64,000 bases of DNA from Streptomyces nigrescens (GCA_024349765.1 AP026073.1:2046001-2110000); one strand, 5' to 3'; shown: positions 10,217 to 19,131, counted from the stretch's first letter. Notes: generated from the letters alone by a model not told the origin. Numbers and translations: made by a program.

Positions 10217-10348
10217 GTCTCCCAGGATGACACCGGGGTCCGACAACGGGGCCGGCAACGCAGTCCGACGCCGGGCCGGACAACGGGATCCGGCCACGGG
10301 CTCAGGCCACGGGCCCCGGCCACGGTCCGGGCCGTGAACGACGCCGGC

Positions 10349-10963
10349 TCAGGCCGCCGCGAACACCCCCATGTGGTGCGCCCGGTGGGCGGCCCGCAGC
10401 GTTTCGGGGGCCAGTACGGACACCGGGGCCAGCACCCCGCACCGGCGGCAGGCCGGGCCGGGCGCCGGGGCGTCCGCGGTCTCCGGGAGCCAGGCGAAGC
10501 GGGTGGAGCCGCAGACGGGGCAGTCATGGCGCGGCCGGCCGGCCTCCATGGCCGTGATCATGCGGTGCAGCACCACCGCGAGCCGGGCCGCCGGATGCCG
10601 GTGCGGTGATTCGCACGGCACGATGTCACAACCGCCCCAGGTGCGGCGGTGCCAGTCGTCGAGGGCGCCGACCTGCCGGATGCCGTCGTGCTTCTCCTTG
10701 CGGCGCCGGGCGGCGAACTCCTCCTCGTACGCGAGCCAGAGGCTACGGGCCTCCTCCAGCTCGGTGAGCGCGGCGACCAGCCGCTCCGGGTCCGGATCGC
10801 GGTCCTGGGTGGCGATACCGGCCCGGGTGCACAGATGGTGCCAGGTGGCACGGTGCCCGTAAGGGGCGAACCGCTCAAGGCACTTGCGCAGGGCGGTGCG
10901 GCGCTGGGCCGCGACGAGTCGTGGATTGCGGACCTGTTCTGCGAGGGCTCTGAAACCGGCCAT
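10349..10963 (-). CDS. Conserved protein with C-terminal zinc ribbon
   Basis: I do not recognise this 204-residue protein by name. The N-terminal two thirds are helical and charged (RTALRKCLERFAPYGHRATWHHLCTRAG), with one Trp/Tyr-rich segment around LEEARSLWLAYEEEFAARRR. The C-terminus has CPVCGSTRFAWLPE followed by CRRCG, a four-Cys zinc-ribbon arrangement. ATG at 10963 has a strong GGAGGTGGG ribosome binding site. It is divergent from the secreted acylase gene at 11224, with 260 bases between them. A nucleic-acid or metal-binding role is possible, but nothing in the context supports one. Confidence 0.7.
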   Translation of the reverse strand: MAGFRALAEQVRNPRLVAAQRRTALRKCLERFAPYGHRATWHHLCTRAGIATQDRDPDPERLVAALTELEEARSLWLAYEEEFAARRRKEKHDGIRQVGALDDWHRRTWGGCDIVPCESPHRHPAARLAVVLHRMITAMEAGRPRHDCPVCGSTRFAWLPETADAPAPGPACRRCGVLAPVSVLAPETLRAAHRAHHMGVFAAA

Positions 10964-11223
10964 TTCATCCCACCTCCGGGGGGAGGACCCGACTGGACGG
11001 GGATGGGACGTAGCCGATCACCACCCGGATCCCTCGAATTTTTTTGCGGTTTCGCGAGCGATGTTCCGACGTGTCGGGCAGTCAACGGCCGGTGTCTGTG
11101 GGGAAGAAGAAAAGATGACGGTTGTTCATCTTCCGGCCGGGGATAACCGCCGGTAACGTCCCGCCCACCCTCTCTCCCCCGCGCCCGCGAGGAGCAGGGG
11201 GAGACCCCCATCGAGGAGCAGGA

Positions 11224-14046
11224 ATGCGACGACGTACCGGACGGCTCAGGACTGCCGCGGTGGCAGCCCTGTGCGCCTTGGGTGCCACGCTCATGGCGCC
11301 ACCCCCCACCGCGACCGCCACCACGGCCGACGAGACCCACGACTACTGCCAGGGCCAGTGCGCCGACATCCTGCCGCCCGGCGCCACCGGCAACGCCACC
11401 CTGGTGGAGATCCTCGGCAACAAGCTGTTCGGCACCCACCCCGAGCACTCCACCGACCAGCTCGGCCCGTACGCCGCCCTGGCCGGCGGCTACCAGTCGC
11501 TCACCGACGACACCCTGACGAACTTCTTCAACGACGCGTCCTTCGGCGTCCCCGCGGACCAGGTCGGCAAGGTCACCACGCCCCGCGACGACGTGACCAT
11601 CACCCGCGACAAGAAGACCGGCGTGCCGCACATCAAGGGCACCACCCGCTACGGCACCGAGTTCGGCGCCGGTTACGCGGCGGGCCAGGACCGGCTCTGG
11701 CTGATGGACCTCTTCCGCCACATCGGCCGCGGCGAGCTGACCTCCTTCGCCGGGGGCGCGCCCGCCAACCAGGGCCTGGAGCAGGAGTTCTGGCCGCAGG
11801 CGCCGTACACCGAGCAGGACCTCCAGGAGCAGGTCGACTACATCAGGGACCACAACGGGGAGCGCGGCAAGCAGGCCATGGCGGACGCCCAGGCGTACGT
11901 CGACGGCATCAACGCCTACCGCGAACAGTCCAAGAACGGCCGCTACTTCCCCGGCGAATACGTCCTCACCGGCCACATCGACGCGATCACCAACGCCGGG
12001 GAGATCCAGCCCTTCAAGCTCACCGACCTGATAGCCCTGGCCTCCGTCGTCGGCGGCCTCTTCGGCAACGGCGGGGGCGGCGAGGTCACCAACGCCCTGT
12101 CCCTGCTCGCCGCCCAGCAGAAGTACGGCGTCCAGAAGGGCACCGAGGTCTGGGAGTCCTTCCGGGAGCGCAACGACCCCGAGGCCGCCAAGACCCTGCA
12201 CGACGGCCAGAGCTTCCCCTACGCCGTCAAACCGGCCAAGGCCAAGGGCACGGCACTGCCCGACCGCGGTTCGGTCACCCCCGAGCCCCTGGTCTTCGAC
12301 CGGACCGGCGCCGCGACCGCCAAGGGCGGGACCGCGCCCCAGGACCCGGTCAAGGCACCGAAGAAGTACCGGAAGCTGGAGGGCCTCTTCAAGGACGGGG
12401 TTCTCCCCAAGGGCAGCTTCAACCCCACCCAGCACCGCGGCATGTCCAACGCCCTGCTGGTCTCGGGCAAGCACACCGCCAGCGGCCACCCCGTCGCCGT
12501 CTTCGGCCCGCAGACCGGGTACTTCGCGCCGCAGCTGCTGATGCTCCAGGAGATCCAGGGCCCCGGCATCAGCGCCCGCGGCGCCTCCTTCGCCGGCGTC
12601 GGGATGTACATCCAGCTCGGCCGCGGCCAGGACTACGCCTGGAGCGCCACCTCCGCCGGGCAGGACATCACCGACACCTACGCCGTCGACCTGTGCAACC
12701 AGGACGGCTCGCCGGCCACCAAGGACTCCACCTCCTACCGCTACCGCGGCGCGTGCGTCCCCATGGAGAAGCTGGAGCGCACCAACTCCTGGAAGCCCAC
12801 CGTCGCCGACCCCACCGCGGCCGGCTCGTACCGGATGCAGGTCTTCCGGACGAAGTACGGCACGGTCACCCACCGCGCCACCATCGGCGGCAAGCCCGTC
12901 GCCTACACCGCGCAGCGCTCGACCTACCGCCACGAGGCCGACTCGATCATAGGCTTCCAGATGCTCAACGACCCCTCGGCCGTGCACGACGCGGCGTCCT
13001 TCCAGCAGGCCGCGGCGCACATCGGCTACGCCTTCAACTGGTTCTACGCCGACTCCCGCGACATCGCCTTCTACAACAGCGGCCTCAACCCCGTCCGCGA
13101 CCCCGACGTCGACCCGTCCCTGCCGGTCAGGGCGGACGACGCCTACGAGTGGCGCGGCTACGACCCCGCCACCAACACCAGCGACTACACCCCGCCCGCA
13201 CAGCATCCGCAGTCCGTCGACCAGGACTACTACATCTCCTGGAACAACAAGCAGGCCAAGGACTACGACTCGGCCGGCTTCGGCAACGGCTCGGTGCACC
13301 GCGGCAACCTGCTGGACGACCGGGTGCGCGCGCTGACCCAGGAGGGCGGGGTCACCCGGGCCTCCCTCACCCGCGCCATGTCCGAGGCCGCCGTCACCGA
13401 CCTGCGCGGTGAGGACGTGCTGCCCGAACTCCTGCGGGTGCTGAACAGCAAGCCGGTCACCGACCCCGCACTGAAGACCGCCGTCCAGCAGCTGTCGGCC
13501 TGGCGCAAGGACGGCACCCAGCGCCGGGAGACCAGCCCCGGCTCGCACACCTACACCCACCCCGACGCGGTCCGCCTGATGGACGCCTGGTGGCCGCTGA
13601 TGATCGAGGGCGTCTTCAAGCCCGGCCTCGGCGACGACCTGTACGGCGCCCTCACCTCCGACCTCGGCATCGACGAGTCACCGTCGGCCGGCCACGGCCC
13701 CACCGGGGCGCACGCCGGCTCCGCGTTCCAGTACGGCTGGTGGTCGTACGCGGACAAGGACCTGCGCTCCGTACTGGGCGAGACGGTCAAGGGCCCGCTC
13801 GCCCAGCGGTACTGCGGCGGCGGTGACCTGTCCGCCTGCCGCGACACCCTGCTGACGACCCTCCGGCAGGCCACCGCCAAAACGGCCGAGCAGGTCTACC
13901 CGGGCGACGCCAGCTGCAAGGCCGGCGACCAGTGGTGCGCGGACGCGATCGTCCACCGCGCGGTCGGCGGGCTGACCCACGACACCATCAGCTGGCAGAA
14001 CCGCCCGACCTACCAGCAGGTCGTGGAGTTCCCCACCCACCGGTAG
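11224..14046 (+). CDS. Secreted penicillin acylase-family Ntn hydrolase
   Basis: This is a 940-residue secreted peptidase S45 protein that hydrolyses amide bonds of acylated compounds such as beta-lactams, lipopeptides or acyl-homoserine lactones. ATG at 11224 follows GAGGAGCAGGA and starts a signal peptide (MRRRTGRLRTAAVAALCALG, then an Ala/Pro-rich stretch). The alpha/beta autoprocessing site is probably GM/SNALLVSG, giving Ser408 as N-terminal nucleophile of the beta chain. WSATSAGQDITDTYAVDL and YAFNWFYADSRDIAFYNSG are conserved beta-chain segments. It stands alone with a strong terminator behind it. The true substrate is not evident. Confidence 0.88.
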   Translation: MRRRTGRLRTAAVAALCALGATLMAPPPTATATTADETHDYCQGQCADILPPGATGNATLVEILGNKLFGTHPEHSTDQLGPYAALAGGYQSLTDDTLTNFFNDASFGVPADQVGKVTTPRDDVTITRDKKTGVPHIKGTTRYGTEFGAGYAAGQDRLWLMDLFRHIGRGELTSFAGGAPANQGLEQEFWPQAPYTEQDLQEQVDYIRDHNGERGKQAMADAQAYVDGINAYREQSKNGRYFPGEYVLTGHIDAITNAGEIQPFKLTDLIALASVVGGLFGNGGGGEVTNALSLLAAQQKYGVQKGTEVWESFRERNDPEAAKTLHDGQSFPYAVKPAKAKGTALPDRGSVTPEPLVFDRTGAATAKGGTAPQDPVKAPKKYRKLEGLFKDGVLPKGSFNPTQHRGMSNALLVSGKHTASGHPVAVFGPQTGYFAPQLLMLQEIQGPGISARGASFAGVGMYIQLGRGQDYAWSATSAGQDITDTYAVDLCNQDGSPATKDSTSYRYRGACVPMEKLERTNSWKPTVADPTAAGSYRMQVFRTKYGTVTHRATIGGKPVAYTAQRSTYRHEADSIIGFQMLNDPSAVHDAASFQQAAAHIGYAFNWFYADSRDIAFYNSGLNPVRDPDVDPSLPVRADDAYEWRGYDPATNTSDYTPPAQHPQSVDQDYYISWNNKQAKDYDSAGFGNGSVHRGNLLDDRVRALTQEGGVTRASLTRAMSEAAVTDLRGEDVLPELLRVLNSKPVTDPALKTAVQQLSAWRKDGTQRRETSPGSHTYTHPDAVRLMDAWWPLMIEGVFKPGLGDDLYGALTSDLGIDESPSAGHGPTGAHAGSAFQYGWWSYADKDLRSVLGETVKGPLAQRYCGGGDLSACRDTLLTTLRQATAKTAEQVYPGDASCKAGDQWCADAIVHRAVGGLTHDTISWQNRPTYQQVVEFPTHR

Positions 14047-14062
14047 GAGCGGACGGCAGAAC

Positions 14063-14109
14063 CACGAAGGCCCCGGAGCCCGCTCGGCGGCGCGCCCGGG
14101 GCCTTCGTG
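14063..14109 (+). terminator. Strong intrinsic terminator after the acylase
   Basis: CACGAAGGCCCCGG (14063-14076) pairs perfectly with CCGGGGCCTTCGTG (14096-14109), a 14-bp stem with a 19-nt loop, 17 bases after the acylase stop codon. There is no U-run, as is usual in Streptomyces. Confidence 0.85.
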
Positions 14110-14202
14110 CGTAACCACCCCTGCACCGGCGGTGATTGAGCGCCCGGCTATGCTGCACAGTCCTGAAATCCCGGGACGGGAAGCGAGTACGAGTAGGGGC
14201 GC

Positions 14203-15225
14203 ATGGCCTTGTCCGGACCGCAGCAGTACCCGACGGAGCTGCTTGACACCACCATGGACCAGCTGCGCACGCTGATCGTCGTCCACGAGGCGGGCACCGC
14301 ACTGGGCGCCGCCCGCCGGCTGGGCCGCGAACAGTCCAGCGTGCAGAAGCAGTTGGACACCCTGAACCGCACCTTCGCCGCGCTGTGCGGCGAGGAGCTG
14401 GTGCGCAAACAGGGGCGCGGCCGGGACGCCCTGTTCACCGCGACCGGCGAGGCACTGGTGGGTCTGGCCCGCCGCACGCTGGGGGAGTGGGCCGAGGGCG
14501 TGCACGACGCCCGGCGCCGGCTCGGCCGGACCCTGTCGGTCGGCACCACCCGCTACACCCTCGGCTTCCTGCTCGACGCCGTGGAGCGGGTCAGCGAGGA
14601 CTACGAGCGCGAGAACGTCGACCTCAAGGTCACGCACGTCCGCACCGGCGACCTCTTCACCAAGCTGCGCAGCACCGAACTCGACCTGGTCTGCGGCAGC
14701 GTGGTGGTCACCGAGGGCGAAGAAACGGAACTGCTGGCCCCCTACGAGGTCATGGAGTGGCGGCGCAGCGGCCTCTCCCTGCTGACCAACCTGCCGCCGG
14801 ACCGACTCCCCGGCACCTCCCTCCCCGCCCACGAGCTGGACCGGCTGCCCCTGGTGATCTCCGCGCGCGGACTCATCGGCCGCTTCCTGACCGCCTGGTA
14901 CGGCACCGACTACCGCCAGAAGCTCTCCATAGCGGCCGAGATAGAGGCCGCCCACTACGGCTTCGAACTGCTGCGCTCGGGCCTGGTGAGCGGCGCGATG
15001 CTGGTCACCCGGGGCATCGGCGAGGCCGCCGCGGACGGCCGGCTCCCGGAGGCCGGGGGCCTGCGCACCCTGGAGATCGTCGGGGACGTGGGCCCGCGGA
15101 CCGAGGTCCTGGTCGGCGTCTTCACCCGTCGCGGGGAGCGGGCCTCGTACCCGCCCGGCCATCCGCTCAACCTGCTGTGGAAGGCGCTGTCGGCGGAGAA
15201 CGAGCGCTGGTGGCTCCAGTCGTGA
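14203..15225 (+). CDS. LysR-family transcriptional regulator
   Basis: A 340-residue LysR regulator. The N-terminal winged helix covers about residues 18-75 (TMDQLRTLIVVHEAGTALGAARRLGREQSSVQKQLDTL). The substrate-binding domain begins near RTLSVGTTRYTLGFLLDAVERVSEDYE. The DNA-binding segment has the LysR order but with an unusual insertion (NRTFAALCGEELVRKQGRGRD). It runs convergently with the MHS transporter at 15302-16615, and a shared hairpin separates the two. A link between them is not shown, because LysR regulators usually act on divergent genes. Confidence 0.82.
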   Translation: MALSGPQQYPTELLDTTMDQLRTLIVVHEAGTALGAARRLGREQSSVQKQLDTLNRTFAALCGEELVRKQGRGRDALFTATGEALVGLARRTLGEWAEGVHDARRRLGRTLSVGTTRYTLGFLLDAVERVSEDYERENVDLKVTHVRTGDLFTKLRSTELDLVCGSVVVTEGEETELLAPYEVMEWRRSGLSLLTNLPPDRLPGTSLPAHELDRLPLVISARGLIGRFLTAWYGTDYRQKLSIAAEIEAAHYGFELLRSGLVSGAMLVTRGIGEAAADGRLPEAGGLRTLEIVGDVGPRTEVLVGVFTRRGERASYPPGHPLNLLWKALSAENERWWLQS

Positions 15226-15248
15226 ACGACGGGGACCGTCAATTCCTG

Positions 15249-15283
15249 GGCCGCCGCCGGTAGTTGTTCGCCCGGCGGCGGCC
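15249..15283. terminator. Bidirectional terminator between convergent genes
   Basis: GGCCGCCGCCGG (15249-15260) pairs perfectly with CCGGCGGCGGCC (15272-15283), a 12-bp stem with an 11-nt loop between the LysR and transporter genes. Confidence 0.8.
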
Positions 15284-15301
15284 GGTTCTCCGCCGCGCCG
15301 C

Positions 15302-16615
15302 TCAGCCCAGGTCGCGCTCCCGGGTCTCCGGCAGCGCCAGCACGCACGCCAGCGAGACCACCGCCATGGCGCTGACGTACCAGCCCACCGAGGCGGAACC
15401 GAACGAGGACTGGAGCCGGGTGGCGACCAGCGGGGCCACCGCGCCGCCCAGCACACCGCCGAGGTTGTACGCGAGCGAGGCGCCCGAGTAGCGCACCGTC
15501 GTGCCGAACAGCTCCGGCAGGAACGCGCCCATCGGGCCGTAGATCACGCCCATGCAGAACAGCGCCCCGCCGATGCCGAGCGCGACCAGCACCGGCTGCC
15601 GGGTGTCCAGCAGCGGGAAGAGCACCAGGCCCCAGACGACGGCGCACCCGCTGCCGAGCAGGACCAGCTTGCGGCGGCCGGCCCCGTCCGAGCGGGTGGC
15701 GGCGAGCCAGGTGCCGGCGGCGAGGAACAGGCAGGCGACGAGGGAGAGCCCCAGCATGGTGTTGCGGGAGATGCCCAGGGTGCCGGTGGCGTAGGAGAGG
15801 CAGTAGGTGGTGGCGGTGTAGAAGAGGCCGTACGCGATGATCATGCCGCCCGCGCCCAGCAGCAGTTCGCGCGGATGACGGCGCAGTACGTCGGCCGCGG
15901 GGACCTTGCCGGCCTCCTGGGCGTCCCGCACCCGGGCGAACACCGGGGTCTCGCTGATCTTCAGCCGGACGAACAGCCCGACGCCGACCAGGAGGAAGGA
16001 CAGCAGGAACGGCACCCGCCAGCCCCACGAGCGGAACGCCGCGTCGTCGAGCTCCGACGACAGCAGCCAGAAGACCCCGGTCGCCGCGAAGAAGCCGACC
16101 GAGGGCCCGAGTTGGGGGAAGGCGGCGTACAGGCCCCGGCGTCCGCGCGGGGCGTGCTCGGCGGCCAGCAGCGCGGCGCCGCCCCACTCGCCGCCCAGCC
16201 CGATGCCCTGCAGGAAGCGGAGGGCGATCAGCAGCAGCGGGGCCCAGATGCCCCAGGTGCCGTAGCCCGGCAGCAGTCCGACGAACGCGGTGGACAGCCC
16301 CATCAGCAGCAGCGAGGCGACCAGTACGGACTTGCGGCCCACCCGGTCACCGAAGTGGCCGAATATCACCGACCCGAGGGGCCGGGCGGCGAACGCCACC
16401 GCATAGGTGGAGAAGGACGCGAGGGTGGCGTTCACCGGGTCGAGGGTCGGGAAGAACGCCTCGTTGAGGACGAGCGCGGCGGCCGTCCCGTAGATGTAGA
16501 AGTCGTAGAACTCGATGGCCGTCCCGATGAACGAGGCCACGGCGACCCGCCGCAGGCTCTCCTTGCTCTCCGCGGGCGCTGCGGTGGCCTGGTCCGAAGT
16601 GGTTTCACTCTGCAC
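15302..16615 (-). CDS. MFS transporter, metabolite:H+ symporter (MHS) type
   Basis: A 437-residue 12-helix transporter of the MHS family (ShiA/ProP/KgtP relatives), which import small organic acids or betaines with protons. SFIGTAIEFYDFYIYGTAAALV is the characteristic first helix. GHFGDRVGRKSVLV is the MFS loop 2-3 motif, and FLQGIGLGGEWGGAALL is the MHS helix 5 motif. GTG at 16615 (MQSETTSDQATAAP) is chosen because it gives the usual length; the frame extends 100 codons further upstream without homology. It is convergent with the LysR gene. Its substrate cannot be told from sequence. Confidence 0.88.
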   Translation of the reverse strand: MQSETTSDQATAAPAESKESLRRVAVASFIGTAIEFYDFYIYGTAAALVLNEAFFPTLDPVNATLASFSTYAVAFAARPLGSVIFGHFGDRVGRKSVLVASLLLMGLSTAFVGLLPGYGTWGIWAPLLLIALRFLQGIGLGGEWGGAALLAAEHAPRGRRGLYAAFPQLGPSVGFFAATGVFWLLSSELDDAAFRSWGWRVPFLLSFLLVGVGLFVRLKISETPVFARVRDAQEAGKVPAADVLRRHPRELLLGAGGMIIAYGLFYTATTYCLSYATGTLGISRNTMLGLSLVACLFLAAGTWLAATRSDGAGRRKLVLLGSGCAVVWGLVLFPLLDTRQPVLVALGIGGALFCMGVIYGPMGAFLPELFGTTVRYSGASLAYNLGGVLGGAVAPLVATRLQSSFGSASVGWYVSAMAVVSLACVLALPETRERDLG

Positions 16616-16962
16616 CTGTCGCACTCTCACGTGGTCGGCCGAGCCAGTCAATACGTGGGATACGTGATCTCGGTGCATGAGATGGCGGTGGGGTGCGAGT
16701 GGCGTTCCGATGCGCTGCGGAAAATGGCCATTTCTCGGCGCAACCAGATACCTCTTCCGGGAGTCCTCAGAAATGGATTCGGGCGACGATCGGCTCTCCG
16801 TGGGGCGACGAACGGCGGCCGGTGGCCGGAAAAATGGGGGTGTGAGGCGCTGACCGGTACCGGGATTGAAGGATTCCGTTTGACTTCCCGGGCCATGCGG
16901 ATTCCGTCCCGGCAATCCGCTGTAGTGCCGCTGTAGTGCAGCATGAGAAAGATATCTGCTTC

Positions 16963-16980
16963 AACTACTCGACCGTAGTT
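16963..16980. repeat. Inverted repeat AACTAC-N6-GTAGTT
   Basis: Perfect 6-bp arms with a 6-nt spacer (TCGACC) lie just upstream of the putative -35 box at 16994. The position suits an operator, but no partner site was found, so the assignment is tentative. Confidence 0.35.
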
Positions 16981-16993
16981 TACCTTTGGCCGG

Positions 16994-17023
16994 TTGCCGG
17001 GGGTGCGTGGCGTGAACTATGCT
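16994..17023 (+). promoter_or_regulatory. Putative promoter for the cluster regulator
   Basis: TTGCCG (16994-16999) and TATGCT (17018-17023) are separated by 18 bases and point toward the regulator at 17385. Transcription would start near 17030, leaving a leader of about 350 bases that includes two large inverted repeats. Confidence 0.45.
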
Positions 17024-17053
17024 CCAAGTGGGGGTCATTCAAAGGTTTGGTGA

Positions 17054-17087
17054 CACTTCGTTTGATGTCACCACATCAAATGAAGTG
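17054..17087. repeat. 34-bp near-palindrome, probable operator
   Basis: CACTTC(G)TTTGATGT, spacer CACC, then ACATCAAA(T)GAAGTG: 15-base arms with a single mismatch. An overlapping alternative pairs GGTGACA (17049-17055) with TGTCACC (17066-17072). The two folds are mutually exclusive as RNA. The element lies just downstream of the likely transcription start of the regulator gene, where bound protein or RNA structure could block transcription. Confidence 0.6.
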
Positions 17088-17304
17088 GACATCACGCGGC
17101 CGGCCCGAGCCGACATTCCACTCTTCACGCTGAGTGCGGCGAGGGCCAATCCTGCTGCGGGGGAGCAGAGGCACATCCTCTCGGCCTGATCCGCGCCGAC
17201 TCACCGTGCTGCACTGCGGAGAGGTAATTCCATACGCGATCTTTTCAGGCCAGTTCCGGTGCCGCAACCGCCGACGGGGTGCCGTGACGAGGGCTGAAGC
17301 ATTG

Positions 17305-17338
17305 CTGTACGCCGGGGACGACCAACCCCGGCGTACAG
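17305..17338 (+). terminator. GC-rich hairpin in the regulator leader (possible attenuator)
   Basis: CTGTACGCCGGGG (17305-17317) pairs perfectly with CCCCGGCGTACAG (17326-17338) around an 8-nt loop, 47 bases before the regulator start codon. It could terminate transcription in the leader or insulate from upstream read-through. Confidence 0.45.
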
Positions 17339-17384
17339 GCGTGAACGTGGTTCACCAGTGGTTCTTCTGAACGGGGGAAAAGAA

Positions 17385-18368
17385 GTGACCGAAGTGGTCG
17401 GACTTCATCTGGGCACAAACGTCGACATTCCCGTATCCATAGCGTTTCTTCCGGGAGTGTCGGTCATCTCGTTGCTGGCCGATGTCCTCGGTGTCGCGCA
17501 GGGCGTGCCGGTGAGCCGGCGCAGGCTGCTGCGGAAGGCCTGCCCGGAGTATCTGGCGGATGTGATGGGCCCGATCACCGCGGGCGGCTCCCTGCGCATT
17601 CCCGAGTCACTCCTGATGCGGGGCGAACTCAAGGAAAGCAGTATGCGCGACGAGGTCCGGCGCATTGCCGAGATGTCGCCGGATGCCTTCCTCACCGACC
17701 TGGAACGCACATTCGGCGGAGAAGTGCCGCCGGCCTGGCGAAAGGCCACGGATAATCCCGCGGACTTCCTGAATGCGTACGCCGGGTTGGCGCGAAAGGT
17801 ATGGGACGCGGTGGCGCCGGTATGGCAGCAGGGAAAGCCCTTATTGGAACGGGAAATCGAGCGCGCGGGCGTGGCCTCGGTCACCGGCACGATGAGCGCG
17901 TTCCTCGCGAATCTCAGTCCGCGCATCGCCTTCGTCGACGGAAACATTCAGCTGCCCGACCACGCACCGATCGAAAAGGGCGTCACGGTACGCAAATTGA
18001 CGCTCATGCCGCTGGTCTCCGGCACCCGCGCCTGCGCCTACCACGTCGACCACCACGGCCACATGTACCTCGGCTATCCCATCGCCGGCCTCGCCCCGCT
18101 TCTGCAGGGCGAGGCCGCACGGGCGGAGACGGCCGCCGATGCGCTCGCCATGATGCTCGGCGATCTCCGGGCCGACATCCTCCGGACGGGCAACCAGCCC
18201 GTCACCATGGGAAAGCTGGCCGACCTGCTGCACTGCACCGCCGGCACGGTGACGTACCACTGCCGGCAGCTGGAACAGGCGGGTCTCCTCTCCCGCGAGC
18301 GGCGCGGCCGGGAGGTCCGGATACTGCGCACCCTGCGGGGCGACGCACTGGTGGACGCCCTGTCATGA
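17385..18368 (+). CDS. ArsR-like (winged-helix) cluster regulator with a TTA codon
   Basis: A 327-residue regulator. The C-terminal 75 residues form an ArsR/MarR-like winged helix (VTMGKLADLLHCTAGTVTYHCRQLEQAGLLSRERRGREVRIL). The first 230 or so resemble the DUF5937 domain found in front of such domains in actinobacteria. GTG at 17385 follows GGGGGAAAAGAA. Codon 153 (17841-17843) is TTA, which requires the bldA tRNA, a hallmark of pathway-specific regulators. Its stop codon overlaps the purN start (ATGA), so the two are translationally coupled. It probably controls the purine-linked cluster through palindromes at 17054 and possibly 22384. Confidence 0.8.
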   Translation: MTEVVGLHLGTNVDIPVSIAFLPGVSVISLLADVLGVAQGVPVSRRRLLRKACPEYLADVMGPITAGGSLRIPESLLMRGELKESSMRDEVRRIAEMSPDAFLTDLERTFGGEVPPAWRKATDNPADFLNAYAGLARKVWDAVAPVWQQGKPLLEREIERAGVASVTGTMSAFLANLSPRIAFVDGNIQLPDHAPIEKGVTVRKLTLMPLVSGTRACAYHVDHHGHMYLGYPIAGLAPLLQGEAARAETAADALAMMLGDLRADILRTGNQPVTMGKLADLLHCTAGTVTYHCRQLEQAGLLSRERRGREVRILRTLRGDALVDALS

Positions 18369-19057
18369 CGCACCCGACGAACAGGACGGACATGCCCCAC
18401 ATGACGAACGTGAGGGACGCGGCGGACATGATCGAGCGACGAGCACCGAACCTCCGTCTCGTCGTCCTGGTCTCGGGCTCCGGCACGAACCTCCAGGCGC
18501 TCCTCGACGCGATCGCCGCCGATCCCGCAGGATTCGGGGCGGAGATCGTCGCGGTCGGCGCCGACCGGCCGGGCATCACCGGGTTGGAACGTGCCCAGCG
18601 CGCCGGCCTGCCGACCTTCGTGTGCCGGGTGAAGGACCACACCACCCGCGAGGAGTGGGACGAGGCCCTCGCCGAGGCGACCGCGGCGCACCGGCCGGAC
18701 CTGGTGGTCTCGGCCGGCTTCATGAAGATCGTCGGCAAGGCGTTCCTCGCCCGGTTCGGCGGCCGCGTCCTCAACACGCACCCCGCCCTGCTGCCCAGCT
18801 TCCCCGGCGCCCACGGCGTACGCGACGCCCTCGCCTACGGCGTCCGGGTGACCGGCTGCACGGTGCACCTCGTCGACGACGGCGTGGACACCGGGCCGAT
18901 CATCGCGCAGGGCGTGGTGCAGGTACGCGACGAGGACGACGAGACCACGCTGCACGAACGCATCAAGGAGGTCGAGCGCGCACTGCTGGTCGACGTCGTA
19001 CGACGGATCGCCCGGGACGGCTACCGGGTGGTGGGACGAAGAGTGCTGATTCCCTGA
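18365..19057 (+). CDS. purN: Phosphoribosylglycinamide formyltransferase (GAR transformylase)
   Basis: PurN transfers a formyl group from 10-formyl-tetrahydrofolate to GAR, giving FGAR, the third step of purine synthesis. The 230-residue protein has LVVLVSGSGTNLQALLDA, NTHPALLPSFPGAHG (catalytic Asn-x-His) and GCTVHLVDDGVDTGPII (catalytic Asp). The ATG at 18365 overlaps the regulator stop; the first 25 or so residues (MTHPTNRTDMPHMTNV...) are extra, and ATG at 18392 or 18401 could also serve. Housekeeping purN in Streptomyces normally sits beside purH; here it follows a regulator and faces purL, so this is probably a dedicated second copy. Confidence 0.93.
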   Translation: MTHPTNRTDMPHMTNVRDAADMIERRAPNLRLVVLVSGSGTNLQALLDAIAADPAGFGAEIVAVGADRPGITGLERAQRAGLPTFVCRVKDHTTREEWDEALAEATAAHRPDLVVSAGFMKIVGKAFLARFGGRVLNTHPALLPSFPGAHGVRDALAYGVRVTGCTVHLVDDGVDTGPIIAQGVVQVRDEDDETTLHERIKEVERALLVDVVRRIARDGYRVVGRRVLIP

Positions 19058-19084
19058 AGAAGAGGCTGATACGGCGAGTTCGGC

Positions 19085-19131
19085 GGTGGCCGTGGACTCG
19101 TTGCCCGACCGGCAACGAGTCCACGGCCACC
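19085..19131. terminator. Very strong bidirectional terminator between purN and purL
   Basis: A perfect 21-bp stem (19085-19105 with 19111-19131) closes a 5-nt loop (CGACC). It fills most of the gap between the convergent purN and purL stop codons and should terminate both. Confidence 0.9.

Larger units (their letters stand above)
16616..17384. other. Long non-coding region at the left edge of the biosynthetic cluster
   Basis: No convincing gene is present in these 769 bases, and base composition is less G/C-biased than in neighbouring genes. From left to right it contains a doubled TACGTG near 16652 and 16660, an AACTAC/GTAGTT inverted repeat (16963-16980), a promoter-like pair (16994-17023), a 34-bp near-palindrome (17054-17087) and a 13-bp GC-rich hairpin (17305-17338). 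GTGAAC/GTTCAC follows at 17341-17355. The right part is probably a leader of about 350 bases for the regulator at 17385. Confidence 0.6.

Noticed and set aside
10558-13560. Very long open frame on the minus strand opposite the acylase gene
   Set aside because: It is antisense to a gene with clear domains, has Val/Gly/Arg-rich composition typical of the shadow of high-GC coding sequence, and shows no motif.
17134-17370. Possible 78-residue small protein in the regulator leader
   Set aside because: No ribosome binding site, atypical codon use, and it crosses a perfect hairpin; more likely untranslated leader.
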